In this document: piece after piece, positions 1-8,933 of the stretch
How positions within the stretch are numbered: the first letter of the stretch is position 1
Layout of the letters: each line of letters starts with the position of its first letter
The notes under the pieces: model-generated
Databases searched by the model: none
Told to the model about the DNA's origin: nothing
What the model saw: the letters and a program-made list of their open reading frames with translations, nothing else
Position numbers and translations under genes: made by a program
Source of the DNA: Chlamydiota bacterium
GTDB taxonomy: Bacteria > Chlamydiota > Chlamydiia > Chlamydiales > Parachlamydiaceae
Reading direction: 5' to 3'
Assembly: GCA_013289325.1 (NCBI GenBank)
Contig: JABDAE010000015.1
Span: 1-35,146 of the forward strand
DNA: 35,146 nt

Positions 1-141
1 TTGGTCACTACTGTGACCAGCGGCGGCAGCCGCTTTTAGTGCAGCAGCCCCGCATGAAACGGAGCGAAGCGACGTGGAATGTGGGGTAGAAGCGAAATAA
101 AATTAGAGCTGCGGCAGCAGCGATAGAAAAGATATGGGTAA
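1..141 (+). repeat. R1 dispersed repeat, copy 1
   Basis: This stretch matches the reverse complement of 4417-4557 over the same 141 bases with only a few mismatches by eye. It begins with a small palindrome (GGTCAC-N4-GTGACC) followed by a GC-rich hairpin (GCGGC-A-GCCGC). The window probably starts inside the element, because at the other locus a second arm lies on the far side of this palindrome. No convincing gene is seen in it. Together with copy 2 it encloses the cyclophilin-yidC-dnaA block as an inverted pair. Confidence 0.85.
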
Positions 142-202
142 TAGGATGAGGCCACATGCTCAAGCGATGCCTAGCCTCAAGTTTTCGAGTTAGTCACTTA
201 AA

Positions 203-366
203 CCTAGAAACGGCAGTTGGAGACGGCAACTTAACGCAATCTCTTGAACCAGAATCATTTGCAATGGGGTGGTCCTTCACCATTTGGGAATGTCCCACCA
301 CATTGCAAAGTGATTCTAATTCAAGATCTTGCATTAACTCGCCATCTCGAACTGCCGTTTCTAGGT
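203..366. repeat. palindromic MITE-like element P1, copy A
   Basis: This is a near-perfect long inverted repeat: the ends read CCTAGAAACGGCAGTT and AACTGCCGTTTCTAGG, and the arms stay complementary to a short central loop. The 145-base core (212-356) matches the reverse complement of 13227-13371 with about three mismatches. The dnaA stop codon (361-363) lies in the right terminal repeat. Outside it, 159-195 resembles an inverted copy of the last codons of dnaA (361-396), so the inverted repeat spans roughly 158-396. The hairpin may also end dnaA transcription. No transposase is present. Confidence 0.85.
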
Positions 367-1713
367 TAAAACTTGAGGCTCTTTAACGCGCTTGAGTAGA
401 GCGCGGACGGGCAAAATGATATCGCCGTTGTCCTTTTCCATTCCTGTTTTGATCATCTTGACACTTGTCATGACAGTAGAGTGATCTTTTTCAAAAATCT
501 CTCCAATTTTCGTAAAAGGTATTTTTAAAAGTTGCCTGCAAAGGTACATCGCAATTTGACGAGGAAATACGCAGTCTTTTGTCTTGACTTTGCCTGTTAT
601 ATCTGTGGGGCGTATTCCAAAGTATTGCGCTGTAATCTCTATAATTAAAACAGGTGTGAGCGCTGCTTGCTTTTCTTCATTTAAAAGATCATGAAGAAAC
701 TGAGCTGCCAAAAGGGCTGTAATTTGCTTTGCTTCATAGTGTTTTAAATGGGAGCGAAGCACTAATGCTTCAAGCGCTTTGATACAGCTTGTCGCATTAG
801 AAAATGATTCTGCAAGAAATGCAATCACCTTTTGGTGGATAGGAAAATGCATCACTTGCGATTTAATACTTAAAATTTCTTTAATTTCCTCATCGGTTGG
901 AATATTTAAGGGTAAAGAAATCCCCCATTCAAAACGGCTGATCAAGCGCTGCTCGACAAATGTAAGAGCTGATGGTGGGCAATTTGCAGACAAAATAATC
1001 TGTTTTCCCTCCATATGGAGCGTATTAAAGGTATGGAAAAACTCTTCTTGAGTGGCCCCCTTTTTAGAAAGCTCTTGGACATCATCGATAATTAAAACAT
1101 CTGCATTTCTATAGGTATCTCTAAAGTTAAACATCTCCCCGGCTCTTATTGCCGATACCACATGATCTGTGAAAGTGCTTGTCTTTGAATAAAGGACGTG
1201 GACGCCCTTAAGCTTTAAGGCATGTGCAATCGACATTAAAAGATGGGTCTTACCCACCCCAACGCCTCCAAAAAGATAGATAGGATTATATTTTGGAGTG
1301 CTTAAATCTAACACTTCATCGATCACTTGATAGACTATTTGATTAGAACTTAAAGGTTGCAAAGAGTCAAAAGTGCAGTAAGGATCTAATTCATCAAATG
1401 AGAGGCTAAATTTTGGTTTTTCATCTTTTATTTGAGCTTTGAAAGACCGCGACTTTTTGTCCTTTTGCTCGATTGGGTCACCTTCAACAGATAAATGCAC
1501 CTTTATTTTTCTGTTGTTATTATTGGTAAGACCTTGCTGAAGCTTTGGTCGAATATGCTCTTCAAACCACATGGCTTGGAAAGCATCCTGAGCTTCAAGG
1601 TAAAGGTTGCCCGCGTCAAATTTAATGACTTTTAGGGATTTTAACCATTTGTCAATCGTTGCAGATCCAAAATGATTTTTTTGACTCTCAACGAATTTAT
1701 CCCAGACGATCAT
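361..1713 (-). CDS. dnaA: chromosomal replication initiator DnaA (chlamydial DnaA1 type)
   Basis: AAA+ initiator that binds DnaA boxes and opens the replication origin. The N-terminal domain starts MIVWDKFVES and continues with a DKWLKSLKV...FEEHIRPK pattern that I recall from the chlamydial DnaA1 paralogue. Walker A (GGVGVGKT) is at residues 149-156 and Walker B (VLIIDD) at 206-211. The domain IV DNA-binding signature has FPRQIAMYLC at 383-392 and DHSTV at 411-415. The 450-residue length is normal. It follows yidC after 9 bases, an arrangement also known in Chlamydia, so it is probably co-transcribed with yidC and the cyclophilin gene. Its last codons and stop lie in palindromic element P1, so the extreme C-terminus may have been rewritten. 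Chlamydiae usually carry a second dnaA elsewhere. Confidence 0.96.
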   Translation of the reverse strand: MIVWDKFVESQKNHFGSATIDKWLKSLKVIKFDAGNLYLEAQDAFQAMWFEEHIRPKLQQGLTNNNNRKIKVHLSVEGDPIEQKDKKSRSFKAQIKDEKPKFSLSFDELDPYCTFDSLQPLSSNQIVYQVIDEVLDLSTPKYNPIYLFGGVGVGKTHLLMSIAHALKLKGVHVLYSKTSTFTDHVVSAIRAGEMFNFRDTYRNADVLIIDDVQELSKKGATQEEFFHTFNTLHMEGKQIILSANCPPSALTFVEQRLISRFEWGISLPLNIPTDEEIKEILSIKSQVMHFPIHQKVIAFLAESFSNATSCIKALEALVLRSHLKHYEAKQITALLAAQFLHDLLNEEKQAALTPVLIIEITAQYFGIRPTDITGKVKTKDCVFPRQIAMYLCRQLLKIPFTKIGEIFEKDHSTVMTSVKMIKTGMEKDNGDIILPVRALLKRVKEPQVLT

Positions 1714-1722
1714 GAGTGAAGT

Positions 1723-3705
1723 CTATTTCTTCTTATCTAAAATGACAGCGTGAACAGGTTTTGCTTTTAGCGTCTTTGCCGTCCACCATTGCTGCCCCAT
1801 CCCAAGTATCATGGATGAGAGCCAGTAGATGTTTAATCCCGAGGGGAAGCTGTAAAACATAATCGCAAAGACAACCCCCATCACATTGCCCATCATTTGC
1901 TGCTGCCTTTGCTGCTCCGTCATGAGCGCTGGATCCTTAGGCGCTGTCGACATCGCTCTTTGCTGAAATAGCATCACAGCGCCAAGTAAGAATGGGAGAA
2001 GGTGCAATTGATTGCCGATAACGGGAAATGAGTAATTCCACGAAAATACAACATCAGGTGATGCTAAATTATCGATCCACCCGGGGATAAAACTTGCGCC
2101 TCTTAGCTCAAATGTGGATTTCAAAAGGTCAAACATTCCGATTAAAAATGGCATTTGAATGAGCAGTGGAACACAACCAGATACGGGGTTAACTCCACCT
2201 TCGCGGTAAAGATTCATGATTTCAAGCTGCCCCTTTTTAGGGTCTTTTTTATACTTTTCCTGAATGGCAGCCACTTGCGGCGCTATCTGCTGCATTCTGG
2301 CCATCGACTTGGAAGACCATGCATTTAAAGGATAAAGCAGAATGCGAAGCGCAATTGTCAGCAATACGATTGAAAATGCCCAAGAGCCAGTCACATAGTG
2401 AAAAAACTTCATCAGAACAAACAAGAACTTCGCAAAGGGTTCTGAGATAAATGAAAACCAGCCATGAAAGCTTTGGCAGGCGATATAATCAGGGTTATAG
2501 CCACTTTCTTTGTCTGTATAAACTGCATCCACTTTCTTTAAGACGCTTTCTGCAAAGGGGCCTGCATATACTCTAAAATTGACTGCACTTTCTGAGGACT
2601 TGACTGGCAAAAGAACCATATATCCAGGCGTTGCATCAGCTGTAAAACGATGATATTCCTGGTCAATTTCAAGAAGGCGCGATGGGACGACACTTCCAGA
2701 AACGCGCTGGACGCGATACCCAGCGTCTCTTGTGGTCAAAGGATCCATGATCAATCCAAGAAAGCCATTGGAATTGCACACCCAGTCGGGATTAATGGAA
2801 GTCACTGTTGTCGATTCACTTGGCAAATCGATGAGGTTGACTTCTGGTTTATTATTTCTCGTCATTCGATATTTTAATGCTGGCGCAGGTGATCCTGAAA
2901 TCCATTCGACTTCTGGGATTCCAGATGTCATCCAAAGTCCTTTACTATCGCCATCTATTGTGAGAGCAAGTTCTATGCAATAAGGAGCAATGGCTTCACT
3001 TGCCACTGAATATGTTTTGGTAATCTTTCTTTGAGCTTGCTCTGCTTCAAATGTAATGCTTGTCTTTGAAAAATCTTTAACTTTATAGACTAATTCTGCC
3101 ATTTCAGGATATTCGGAGACTAAGTTTAAGGCGTAGTATTGAGGCGCAATTTTGATAGCTTGACTCCCATTAGCTTTTAGTTGATCTCGCCTTAACAGAG
3201 GATAAAACCCACCTAAAGTCCCCTCTTTATGCAGAGTAAACTCCCCTCCTTCATCTGTTGCAGGAGTGTAATAGGCGTAAAGGGGAAATCTTGCATTAAG
3301 AGGATGCTTTTCTACCATGTCGCGGTCAAATTCAATCTCCTTGACAACGCTTTCTTTATTTTCTTTAGTTTGAAAGGGAAGATTGATTTCCGCAATAGCG
3401 CCGCCGTAATTGGAAAAAACGAGTTGTTGATAAGGTGTCTGGAGGACGTAAAATTTTTCTTGCTCTTTTTCGCCACGGCTCTTTTTTACATTCGCAAGAG
3501 AAGGAGTAAAGGGCTTATCTGCAGATGGCTTACTAAGGAGGGCGCCATCACTTACAGGCTCCTTACTACCTTCTTTGGCTAGAAGAGCCGCTTGCTTTTC
3601 CTTCCACTCTCTTACAGCCTCTTCATGCTGCTTTTCAAAGTACGTATTGACTAGAAAAAGGGAAAGCGTAAGGGCTAAAACAAAAAAAATTGTGCGTTTA
3701 TCCAT
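1723..3705 (-). CDS. yidC: membrane protein insertase YidC/Oxa1
   Basis: Inserts and folds inner-membrane proteins, alone or with SecYEG. The N-terminal membrane anchor is at residues 4-22 (IFFVLALTLSLFLVNTYF). It is followed by a charged linker, a large periplasmic domain to about residue 420, and the conserved Oxa1 core (about 430-645). That core includes FSIVLLTIALRILLYPLN, PLLIQMPFLIGMF, and a last helix with PSGLNIYWLSSM. The C-terminus is lysine-rich. At 660 residues it is somewhat longer than E. coli YidC, mostly in the periplasmic part. The start is 16 bases after the cyclophilin stop and the stop is 9 bases before dnaA, which gives the operon order cyclophilin-yidC-dnaA. Confidence 0.96.
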   Translation of the reverse strand: MDKRTIFFVLALTLSLFLVNTYFEKQHEEAVREWKEKQAALLAKEGSKEPVSDGALLSKPSADKPFTPSLANVKKSRGEKEQEKFYVLQTPYQQLVFSNYGGAIAEINLPFQTKENKESVVKEIEFDRDMVEKHPLNARFPLYAYYTPATDEGGEFTLHKEGTLGGFYPLLRRDQLKANGSQAIKIAPQYYALNLVSEYPEMAELVYKVKDFSKTSITFEAEQAQRKITKTYSVASEAIAPYCIELALTIDGDSKGLWMTSGIPEVEWISGSPAPALKYRMTRNNKPEVNLIDLPSESTTVTSINPDWVCNSNGFLGLIMDPLTTRDAGYRVQRVSGSVVPSRLLEIDQEYHRFTADATPGYMVLLPVKSSESAVNFRVYAGPFAESVLKKVDAVYTDKESGYNPDYIACQSFHGWFSFISEPFAKFLFVLMKFFHYVTGSWAFSIVLLTIALRILLYPLNAWSSKSMARMQQIAPQVAAIQEKYKKDPKKGQLEIMNLYREGGVNPVSGCVPLLIQMPFLIGMFDLLKSTFELRGASFIPGWIDNLASPDVVFSWNYSFPVIGNQLHLLPFLLGAVMLFQQRAMSTAPKDPALMTEQQRQQQMMGNVMGVVFAIMFYSFPSGLNIYWLSSMILGMGQQWWTAKTLKAKPVHAVILDKKK

Positions 3706-3721
3706 TGTGCGATTGGCTCTG

Positions 3722-4351
3722 TTATTTTGTAGGTAAAATTTTCACTTCAAGAATTTCAATTGTCTCCACAGGCACATTTTCATGGTGGCCTTTGGTGCAT
3801 GTCTTGCATTTGCGTATCTTATCGATGACATCCATCCCTTCAATCACTTGACCAAAAACGCAGTAGCCATAGCCACTTGTTGTATGATTGCGAAAATCTA
3901 AAAACGAGTTATCGACAACATTAATAAAAAATTGAGCAGTTGCACTATCGACAACACCTGTCCTTGCCATTGCAAGAGTGCCTCTTGTATTCTTTAGTCC
4001 ATTATCCGCTTCATTTTTAATTGCCGCGTGCACGGGCTTTTGTTCCATTTCTGGGGTGAAGCCTCCACCTTGCACCATAAAGTCAACGATGACGCGGTGG
4101 AAAATTGTATTTTCGTAAAACCCTTCCTTAGCATATGTCAAAAAGTTTTTTACCGTGATTGGCGCCTTTTGGTCGAAAAGCTCAACTTTCATGTCGCCAG
4201 CACTTGTCTTAATTAATACCATTGAATTTTTTGTTTGGTCTGTCATTTTCCCACCTTCTTGTGTTACGTCTGCAAAGCAAAACCCTGCAACGGCTAAAAT
4301 CGTGACCGTGCATAAAGAAATTATTGGAGCTAATAATCTGTTCATGTGCAA
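3722..4351 (-). CDS. exported cyclophilin-type peptidyl-prolyl isomerase (PpiA-like)
   Basis: Catalyses cis/trans isomerisation of peptide bonds before proline. Residues 1-27 form a signal peptide ending FCFA, so the protein should act in the periplasm. The cyclophilin domain runs from about residue 43 to 207 and contains the FHRVI...DFMVQGG active-site motif, the TARTGV-type loop and SATAQFFINV. The insert CKTCTKGHHENVP near the C-terminus is typical of one bacterial cyclophilin subgroup. Two ATG codons (codons 1 and 3) are possible starts; an AAAGGAG-type ribosome site lies just upstream. It is the first gene of the operon with yidC and dnaA. Confidence 0.93.
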   Translation of the reverse strand: MHMNRLLAPIISLCTVTILAVAGFCFADVTQEGGKMTDQTKNSMVLIKTSAGDMKVELFDQKAPITVKNFLTYAKEGFYENTIFHRVIVDFMVQGGGFTPEMEQKPVHAAIKNEADNGLKNTRGTLAMARTGVVDSATAQFFINVVDNSFLDFRNHTTSGYGYCVFGQVIEGMDVIDKIRKCKTCTKGHHENVPVETIEILEVKILPTK

Positions 4352-4396
4352 GAAATCTCCTTTGTTTTTGAATCCTACATTTTTATCAAAGTGCCT

Positions 4397-4402
4397 ATTA
4401 TA
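4397..4402 (-). promoter_or_regulatory. candidate -10 box for the cyclophilin-yidC-dnaA operon
   Basis: A perfect TATAAT on the minus strand lies about 45 bases upstream of the cyclophilin start, just inside repeat R1 copy 2. No good -35 hexamer is visible at 17 bases; that position falls in the end of R1. Confidence 0.4.
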
Positions 4403-4416
4403 TAGATAGCAAATTC

Positions 4417-4557
4417 TTACCCATATCTTTTCTATCGCTGCTGCCGCAGCTCTAACTTTATTTCGCTTCTACCCCACATTCCACTTCGCTTCGCTCCGTT
4501 TCATGCGGGGCTGCTGCACTGAAAGCGGCTGCCGCCGCTGGTCACGGCAGTGACCAA
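4417..4557 (-). repeat. R1 dispersed repeat, copy 2
   Basis: Reverse complement of 1-141 over its full length with few mismatches. Its outer end abuts the cyclophilin promoter and its inner end carries the GGTCAC/GTGACC palindrome. With copy 3 it forms a large head-to-head inverted structure spanning about 4417-4668. Confidence 0.88.
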
Positions 4558-4565
4558 AGTGTGAT

Positions 4566-4668
4566 AGCCCCGCATGAAACGGAGCGAAGCGACGTGGAAT
4601 GTGTGGTTGCATGTAGTTGATAATCAAGCTGTTGTAGCAGCGATAGTACACATATGGCTAATAGGATG
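4566..4668 (+). repeat. R1 dispersed repeat, copy 3 (diverged half)
   Basis: Shares the AGCCCCGCATGAAACGGAGC block and the GCAGCGATAG...CATATGG...TAATAGGATG end with copy 1, but is diverged in the middle. It makes the second arm of a palindrome with copy 2. Right after it (about 4668-4687) are three imperfect TGGGCA hexamers. Confidence 0.7.
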
Positions 4669-4721
4669 TGGGCATGGGCACGGGCAAAGGCAAGTACAGA
4701 GGAGACTAAATCTGTTTTTAC

Positions 4722-4750
4722 TTGTAATAAGATGGAATTTTTAATATTAT
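4722..4750 (+). promoter_or_regulatory. candidate promoter for the RING protein gene
   Basis: TTGTAA, a 17-base spacer and TATTAT lie about 40 bases before the start codon. The region is very AT-rich and further TATAAT matches occur at 4763-4768 and 4769-4774, so the exact choice is uncertain. Confidence 0.4.
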
Positions 4751-4791
4751 TTACAAAGAAATTATAATTATAATTCATAAGGATAGAATAT

Positions 4792-6309
4792 ATGCTGCCT
4801 TCATCTCTTGAGTCTGGACCATTAAAAATTTCGTATTCGCTAAAACTGAGACCCTCATCTGAAGGCAAATATAACGTGGATCAGTGTGCCATTTGCCTTT
4901 TGTCTTATGAGGAGAATCCACTTGAGACTAAAGTGAGCCTTGTATGTGGACATGTTTTTCACGCCGCGTGTCTAAAAGCCGCCCTACGTTCTGCTAGTGG
5001 AATGACCTGTCCCCTGGATCGAAAACCACTTGCTGCGAAAGTTAAATCGATTTCTTTTGCTCTTCATCCTTGCATCGATCTAGATGTTTACAACGTGCTA
5101 CTTAGACAAGGGATTCTTTCGCGCATAATTGATGCGACTTTAGCACCTGAAAATGCGGGTACCATTGCCCCGTTTTTCGAAAAATACTTACAGCATGCGG
5201 GTAGCCGATTGGAATATCATGGTGTAAGCAAACGAATTCAAAAGGTTGGGCAAGCGATTTTCGACAATGAGCTTCAAATTAAGGAAGATAGCACTTTACC
5301 TTCTATAGAAGCTTTTCAAATGGCATTTAATCATTTTAAGATATTGTTTTCTTATGGCATTGATCATTTTGTTCAGCCAGAAGAATTTGCTGCATGTCAA
5401 AGTGGCTCTGCAATTAACCTTAGATTAATCAATCTACTGCAATTAGTTACAAGCGATATTAAACAATTAGAGGAAAATTTAAAATCTAGTCACCCATCTT
5501 TAGAAAAATGGATAAGTGATTTTTTAGTGAAGATCTCGGATGGTGCTTTCGCATCGCTACCACATGATGAAAAAAAACGCTATCTCGATATTTGTATCCC
5601 AGGCGCAAATGAACTCATTAGCGATGCAGCCAATCTCCTTAAGTCAATAGATGACACCCTCTACCTCAATATCGCTAAAAAGGTAGGACCAAAATCTAGT
5701 ATGAAGAGACATTTTTACATCTTATGTTCTTCCTCCAATCATATTAAATTTATCCAAACAATATTGCAAAATAGAGAAGATCCCCTTTCTATAGATCTAA
5801 AGCACAAGATAATCGCACAAGCACGTGTAGGAGACTCGCTTAAATCCATTGTCTATTGGAAAGTTGCCATTTACCTTCGAAATATGGGTTATGATTTGGG
5901 TAAAGGGAGCGACTTAACTTTAGGGTTAATCGTGTTAAAGTATGCTCCCCTATTATTTGCAGCAGGTCGCATTACTCATAGGATCATGCCAAGGGCTGAT
6001 GAAGATTTACCAAGGTGCATCTATAGACTCCATCCTCATCTTGTCGACGCAATTAAATTATTTCTGGATATGGGGGTTGCAGGAACGACTTTTATAGCAG
6101 TTAGCGCTGCAATGGATTACGCTATGCGTGGAGCTTCTTACGTTCTACCCGAGGCTTATTATTACGTTTTCTTTAACTTTGATAATGCGGTCCTTTATTA
6201 TAAGATACTTTGCATGATCCATGTCCTTAATATGCTATTTCCTAACTTACTCGATACAATCCAAGAAAGGGTGCAAAGGCAGATTAGCTTGGCCTTGAGC
6301 GATACTTAA
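4792..6309 (+). CDS. RING-finger protein, candidate E3 ubiquitin ligase effector
   Basis: Residues 32-76 form a RING-H2-like zinc site: C32, C35, C52, H54, H57, C60, C73 and D76. The eighth ligand is aspartate, a substitution tolerated in some RING-type domains. RING domains recruit ubiquitin-charged E2 enzymes; bacteria have no classical ubiquitin, so the likely substrate system is the host's. The remaining 430 residues are mostly helical and not recognised; two moderately hydrophobic stretches lie near residues 375-400 and 425-450. The start is ATG with AAGGA 8 bases upstream. There is no signal peptide, which fits type III secretion but does not prove it. It converges on clpB with a 12-base gap and no clear terminator. 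Confidence 0.8.
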   Translation: MLPSSLESGPLKISYSLKLRPSSEGKYNVDQCAICLLSYEENPLETKVSLVCGHVFHAACLKAALRSASGMTCPLDRKPLAAKVKSISFALHPCIDLDVYNVLLRQGILSRIIDATLAPENAGTIAPFFEKYLQHAGSRLEYHGVSKRIQKVGQAIFDNELQIKEDSTLPSIEAFQMAFNHFKILFSYGIDHFVQPEEFAACQSGSAINLRLINLLQLVTSDIKQLEENLKSSHPSLEKWISDFLVKISDGAFASLPHDEKKRYLDICIPGANELISDAANLLKSIDDTLYLNIAKKVGPKSSMKRHFYILCSSSNHIKFIQTILQNREDPLSIDLKHKIIAQARVGDSLKSIVYWKVAIYLRNMGYDLGKGSDLTLGLIVLKYAPLLFAAGRITHRIMPRADEDLPRCIYRLHPHLVDAIKLFLDMGVAGTTFIAVSAAMDYAMRGASYVLPEAYYYVFFNFDNAVLYYKILCMIHVLNMLFPNLLDTIQERVQRQISLALSDT

Positions 6310-6321
6310 GCGATAGACTTC

Positions 6322-8925
6322 TTAGTGAACTTGGTAAGATATCACTTTGTGCTCACATTTCAGCAGCAAGGTACACTTATTGACAATCTTGCCTTCTAAA
6401 ATCCCTTTAGAGAGAAGATTGACGATGTTTTGCTGAATTAAGCGCTTTAAGGGCCTGGCTCCAAAAAACGGGTCATACCCTTCTTCTGCTAGCTGATCGA
6501 CAACAGTTTGCTCCCACTTTAAGACAATATCTCTTTCACTCAATCGCTTGGCAAGTAGCTTAAGCTGTATCAAGACAATTTTATCCATCTCACTCTTATG
6601 CAATGGCAAAAAGGGGAGAATGTCATCGAGTCGATTGATAAATTCAGGCCTAAAATGCTGTTTGATAATCGGATCTAAAATGGCCATAAGTGTTTCTTTA
6701 CTTAATGTTCCACTTGACATCCCATGACTTTGCTCCATGGTTTTAAGAAGTTGATCTGATCCAAGATTAGACGTCATGATAAAAAGAGTGTTTTTACAGT
6801 TGACAACGCGCCCCTTGCTATCGGTGATCCTCCCATCGTCAAAAATTTGTAGTAGTATGTTAAAGACGTCGTGATGCGCCTTTTCAATTTCATCAAATAG
6901 GACGACAGAATAAGGGCGCCTGCGAATAGCTTCAGTGAGCTGCCCTCCCTCATCATACCCGACATATCCAGGCGGTGAGCCAATGAGTTTTGAAACGCTA
7001 TGCCTTTCCATGTATTCTGACATGTCCAGACGAATCATCGCCTCCTCTTGATTAAAAAGCTGCTCAGCGAGCGCTTTGGCAAGTTCTGTTTTTCCAACAC
7101 CTGTGGGGCCTAAAAATAAAAATGCGCCCATTGGGCGCGTTGGATCTGCAAGACCTGAGCGCGAGCGTCTGATGGCCTCAGAAACCGCTGCAATTGCATA
7201 AGATTGCCCAACGACGCGCTTTTCCAAGGTCTTTTCAAGGTGAAGTAATCTTATCGCTTCCCCTTCAAGCATTTTATTGACGGGAATTCCCGTCCACTTT
7301 GAAACGATATGGCCGATTAGATTTTCATCGACTTCTTCTTGAAGCAAGCGATTTTCTTTATTATCTAAAAGTTTTTGAGTGGCTTCAATTTCTTTTTGTA
7401 TTTCCGGAATCTTTTGGTAGCGAATCTCTGCGACCTTATTATAATCGACTTTTCTTTCGCTCTCTTCCTCTTGAAACTTCAATTGCTCTAATGTATTTTT
7501 CTTCTCTTTTACTGTGTCTATCAGCTTTTTCTCTTGTTCCCACTGACTTTTTAATTGAGATAGGTTCTCTTTGATCTCGGCAATTTTTTTTTCTAGTTTT
7601 TCTTGGCTAGCTTTGTCACTCGGGCGCGATTCTCGTTTTAAGGCCTCTAATTCAACGATATAACCCGCAAGCTCTCTTTCTTTTGTATCAATTGGCAAAG
7701 GGCGACTCCCAAGTTGCATGCGGATTAAACTTGCCGCTTCATCGATAAGATCGATGGCCTTATCGGGAAGCTGCCTATCTGCGATGTATCGATACGATAA
7801 ATATACAGCAGCATGGATGGCAGATTCTGTGATATGCACCCCATGAAAGATTTCGTAGCGCTCCCTTAACCCACGTAAAATGGCCATCGCATCTTCTAAT
7901 GAGGGTTCATCGACTAAAACTGTCTGAAAACGCCTCTCAAGAGCTGCGTCTTTTTCGATATACTTTTTATATTCATTAAGTGTTGTCGCGCCAATACAAT
8001 GCAGCGTTCCTCTTGCAAGTGCCGGCTTCAGTAAATTTGCAGCGTCCATCGCCCCTTCAGATCCCCCTGCGCCAATTAAAGTATGCACTTCATCGATGAA
8101 CAAAAGGATATTGCCTTCACTTTTTTCAATATCGTGTAAAATGCCTTTTAGCCTCTCTTCAAACTCCCCTCTATACTTTGTTCCAGCTATTAAGCTGCCC
8201 ATGTCAAGAGCGACAAGTTGTTTATTTTTAAGCGAGTCCGGCACATCGCCTTGGATAATCCTTTGGGCAAGTCCTTCGGCAATTGCCGTTTTTCCAACTC
8301 CTGGTTCTCCAATTAACATCGGATTATTTTTAGTCCTTCTACTTAACACCTGCATCGTTCTTCGAATTTCATCATCTCTTCCAATGACAGGATCAAGCTT
8401 TCCCTCTCTTGCAAGGCTTGTGAGATTTTTGCAGTATTTTTCTAAAGTTTGTAGACCAGATTCTGATGTCGCTGTTTCCATATGTCGTCCTCCCCGAATT
8501 TTTTTTATTGCATCTTCAAGTTGTTTAGCTGTAATTTGCGTCTCTTTTTTCCATCTGGAAAAAGGCTCTTCGGCAAGTTTCCAAAATGACAATAAGAAAT
8601 GATCTGCGCTAAGGTATGGGTCTTTCCATTTATCGGCTATCTCTTTGGCATCAGCAATTCGCCTTTGTAAATTGCGCCCAATTTGCGGCTCTTCTAGGCT
8701 TGCTTCAAATGTCGGTAAACTCGATATTTTCTTTTCTAAAAGAGGCGTCAATATTTCGGGCCTTGCCTGAAGACCTGACAAAATAGAATTAAATAACCCT
8801 TCTTTGTCTTTTGTAAAGGCAAGCAGGAGATGATCTTCTGTCACTTCTGTATTTTTATGGGCCTTAGCCGATAAAAATGCCTTTTCAAGAGCAGACGCTA
8901 CACTTTCAGTAAATTTTGGATTCAT
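6322..8925 (-). CDS. clpB: ATP-dependent disaggregase ClpB
   Basis: Hsp100 chaperone that rescues aggregated proteins together with DnaK. Clp_N domain is at residues 1-145. The first AAA+ ring has Walker A GEPGVGKT (206-213) and Walker [10 protein letters not shown] (273-281). The coiled-coil middle domain (about 400-525) distinguishes ClpB from ClpA. The second AAA+ ring has GPTGVGKT near 606-613 and [11 protein letters not shown], and is followed by the C-terminal D2-small domain. The 867-residue length is standard. Its start is 8 bases after the sthA stop, so the two are probably co-transcribed. No CIRCE-like element is visible. Confidence 0.97.
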   Translation of the reverse strand: MNPKFTESVASALEKAFLSAKAHKNTEVTEDHLLLAFTKDKEGLFNSILSGLQARPEILTPLLEKKISSLPTFEASLEEPQIGRNLQRRIADAKEIADKWKDPYLSADHFLLSFWKLAEEPFSRWKKETQITAKQLEDAIKKIRGGRHMETATSESGLQTLEKYCKNLTSLAREGKLDPVIGRDDEIRRTMQVLSRRTKNNPMLIGEPGVGKTAIAEGLAQRIIQGDVPDSLKNKQLVALDMGSLIAGTKYRGEFEERLKGILHDIEKSEGNILLFIDEVHTLIGAGGSEGAMDAANLLKPALARGTLHCIGATTLNEYKKYIEKDAALERRFQTVLVDEPSLEDAMAILRGLRERYEIFHGVHITESAIHAAVYLSYRYIADRQLPDKAIDLIDEAASLIRMQLGSRPLPIDTKERELAGYIVELEALKRESRPSDKASQEKLEKKIAEIKENLSQLKSQWEQEKKLIDTVKEKKNTLEQLKFQEEESERKVDYNKVAEIRYQKIPEIQKEIEATQKLLDNKENRLLQEEVDENLIGHIVSKWTGIPVNKMLEGEAIRLLHLEKTLEKRVVGQSYAIAAVSEAIRRSRSGLADPTRPMGAFLFLGPTGVGKTELAKALAEQLFNQEEAMIRLDMSEYMERHSVSKLIGSPPGYVGYDEGGQLTEAIRRRPYSVVLFDEIEKAHHDVFNILLQIFDDGRITDSKGRVVNCKNTLFIMTSNLGSDQLLKTMEQSHGMSSGTLSKETLMAILDPIIKQHFRPEFINRLDDILPFLPLHKSEMDKIVLIQLKLLAKRLSERDIVLKWEQTVVDQLAEEGYDPFFGARPLKRLIQQNIVNLLSKGILEGKIVNKCTLLLKCEHKVISYQVH

Positions 8926-8933
8926 ATGTCACC

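Noticed and set aside
156-386. Plus-strand open frame through palindromic element P1 (and its twin at 13188-13433)
   Set aside because: The same peptide is encoded by both copies, but the conservation is explained by near-identical DNA; no ribosome site. Kept only as a note on the element.
361-4790. Chromosomal origin near dnaA
   Set aside because: I saw no cluster of TTATCCACA-type DnaA boxes or AT-rich unwinding region next to dnaA; dnaA position alone is not evidence in Chlamydiae.
4469-4868. Open frames across the R1 palindrome
   Set aside because: They exist only because the repeat arms are GC-rich and palindromic; no ribosome sites or protein-like features.
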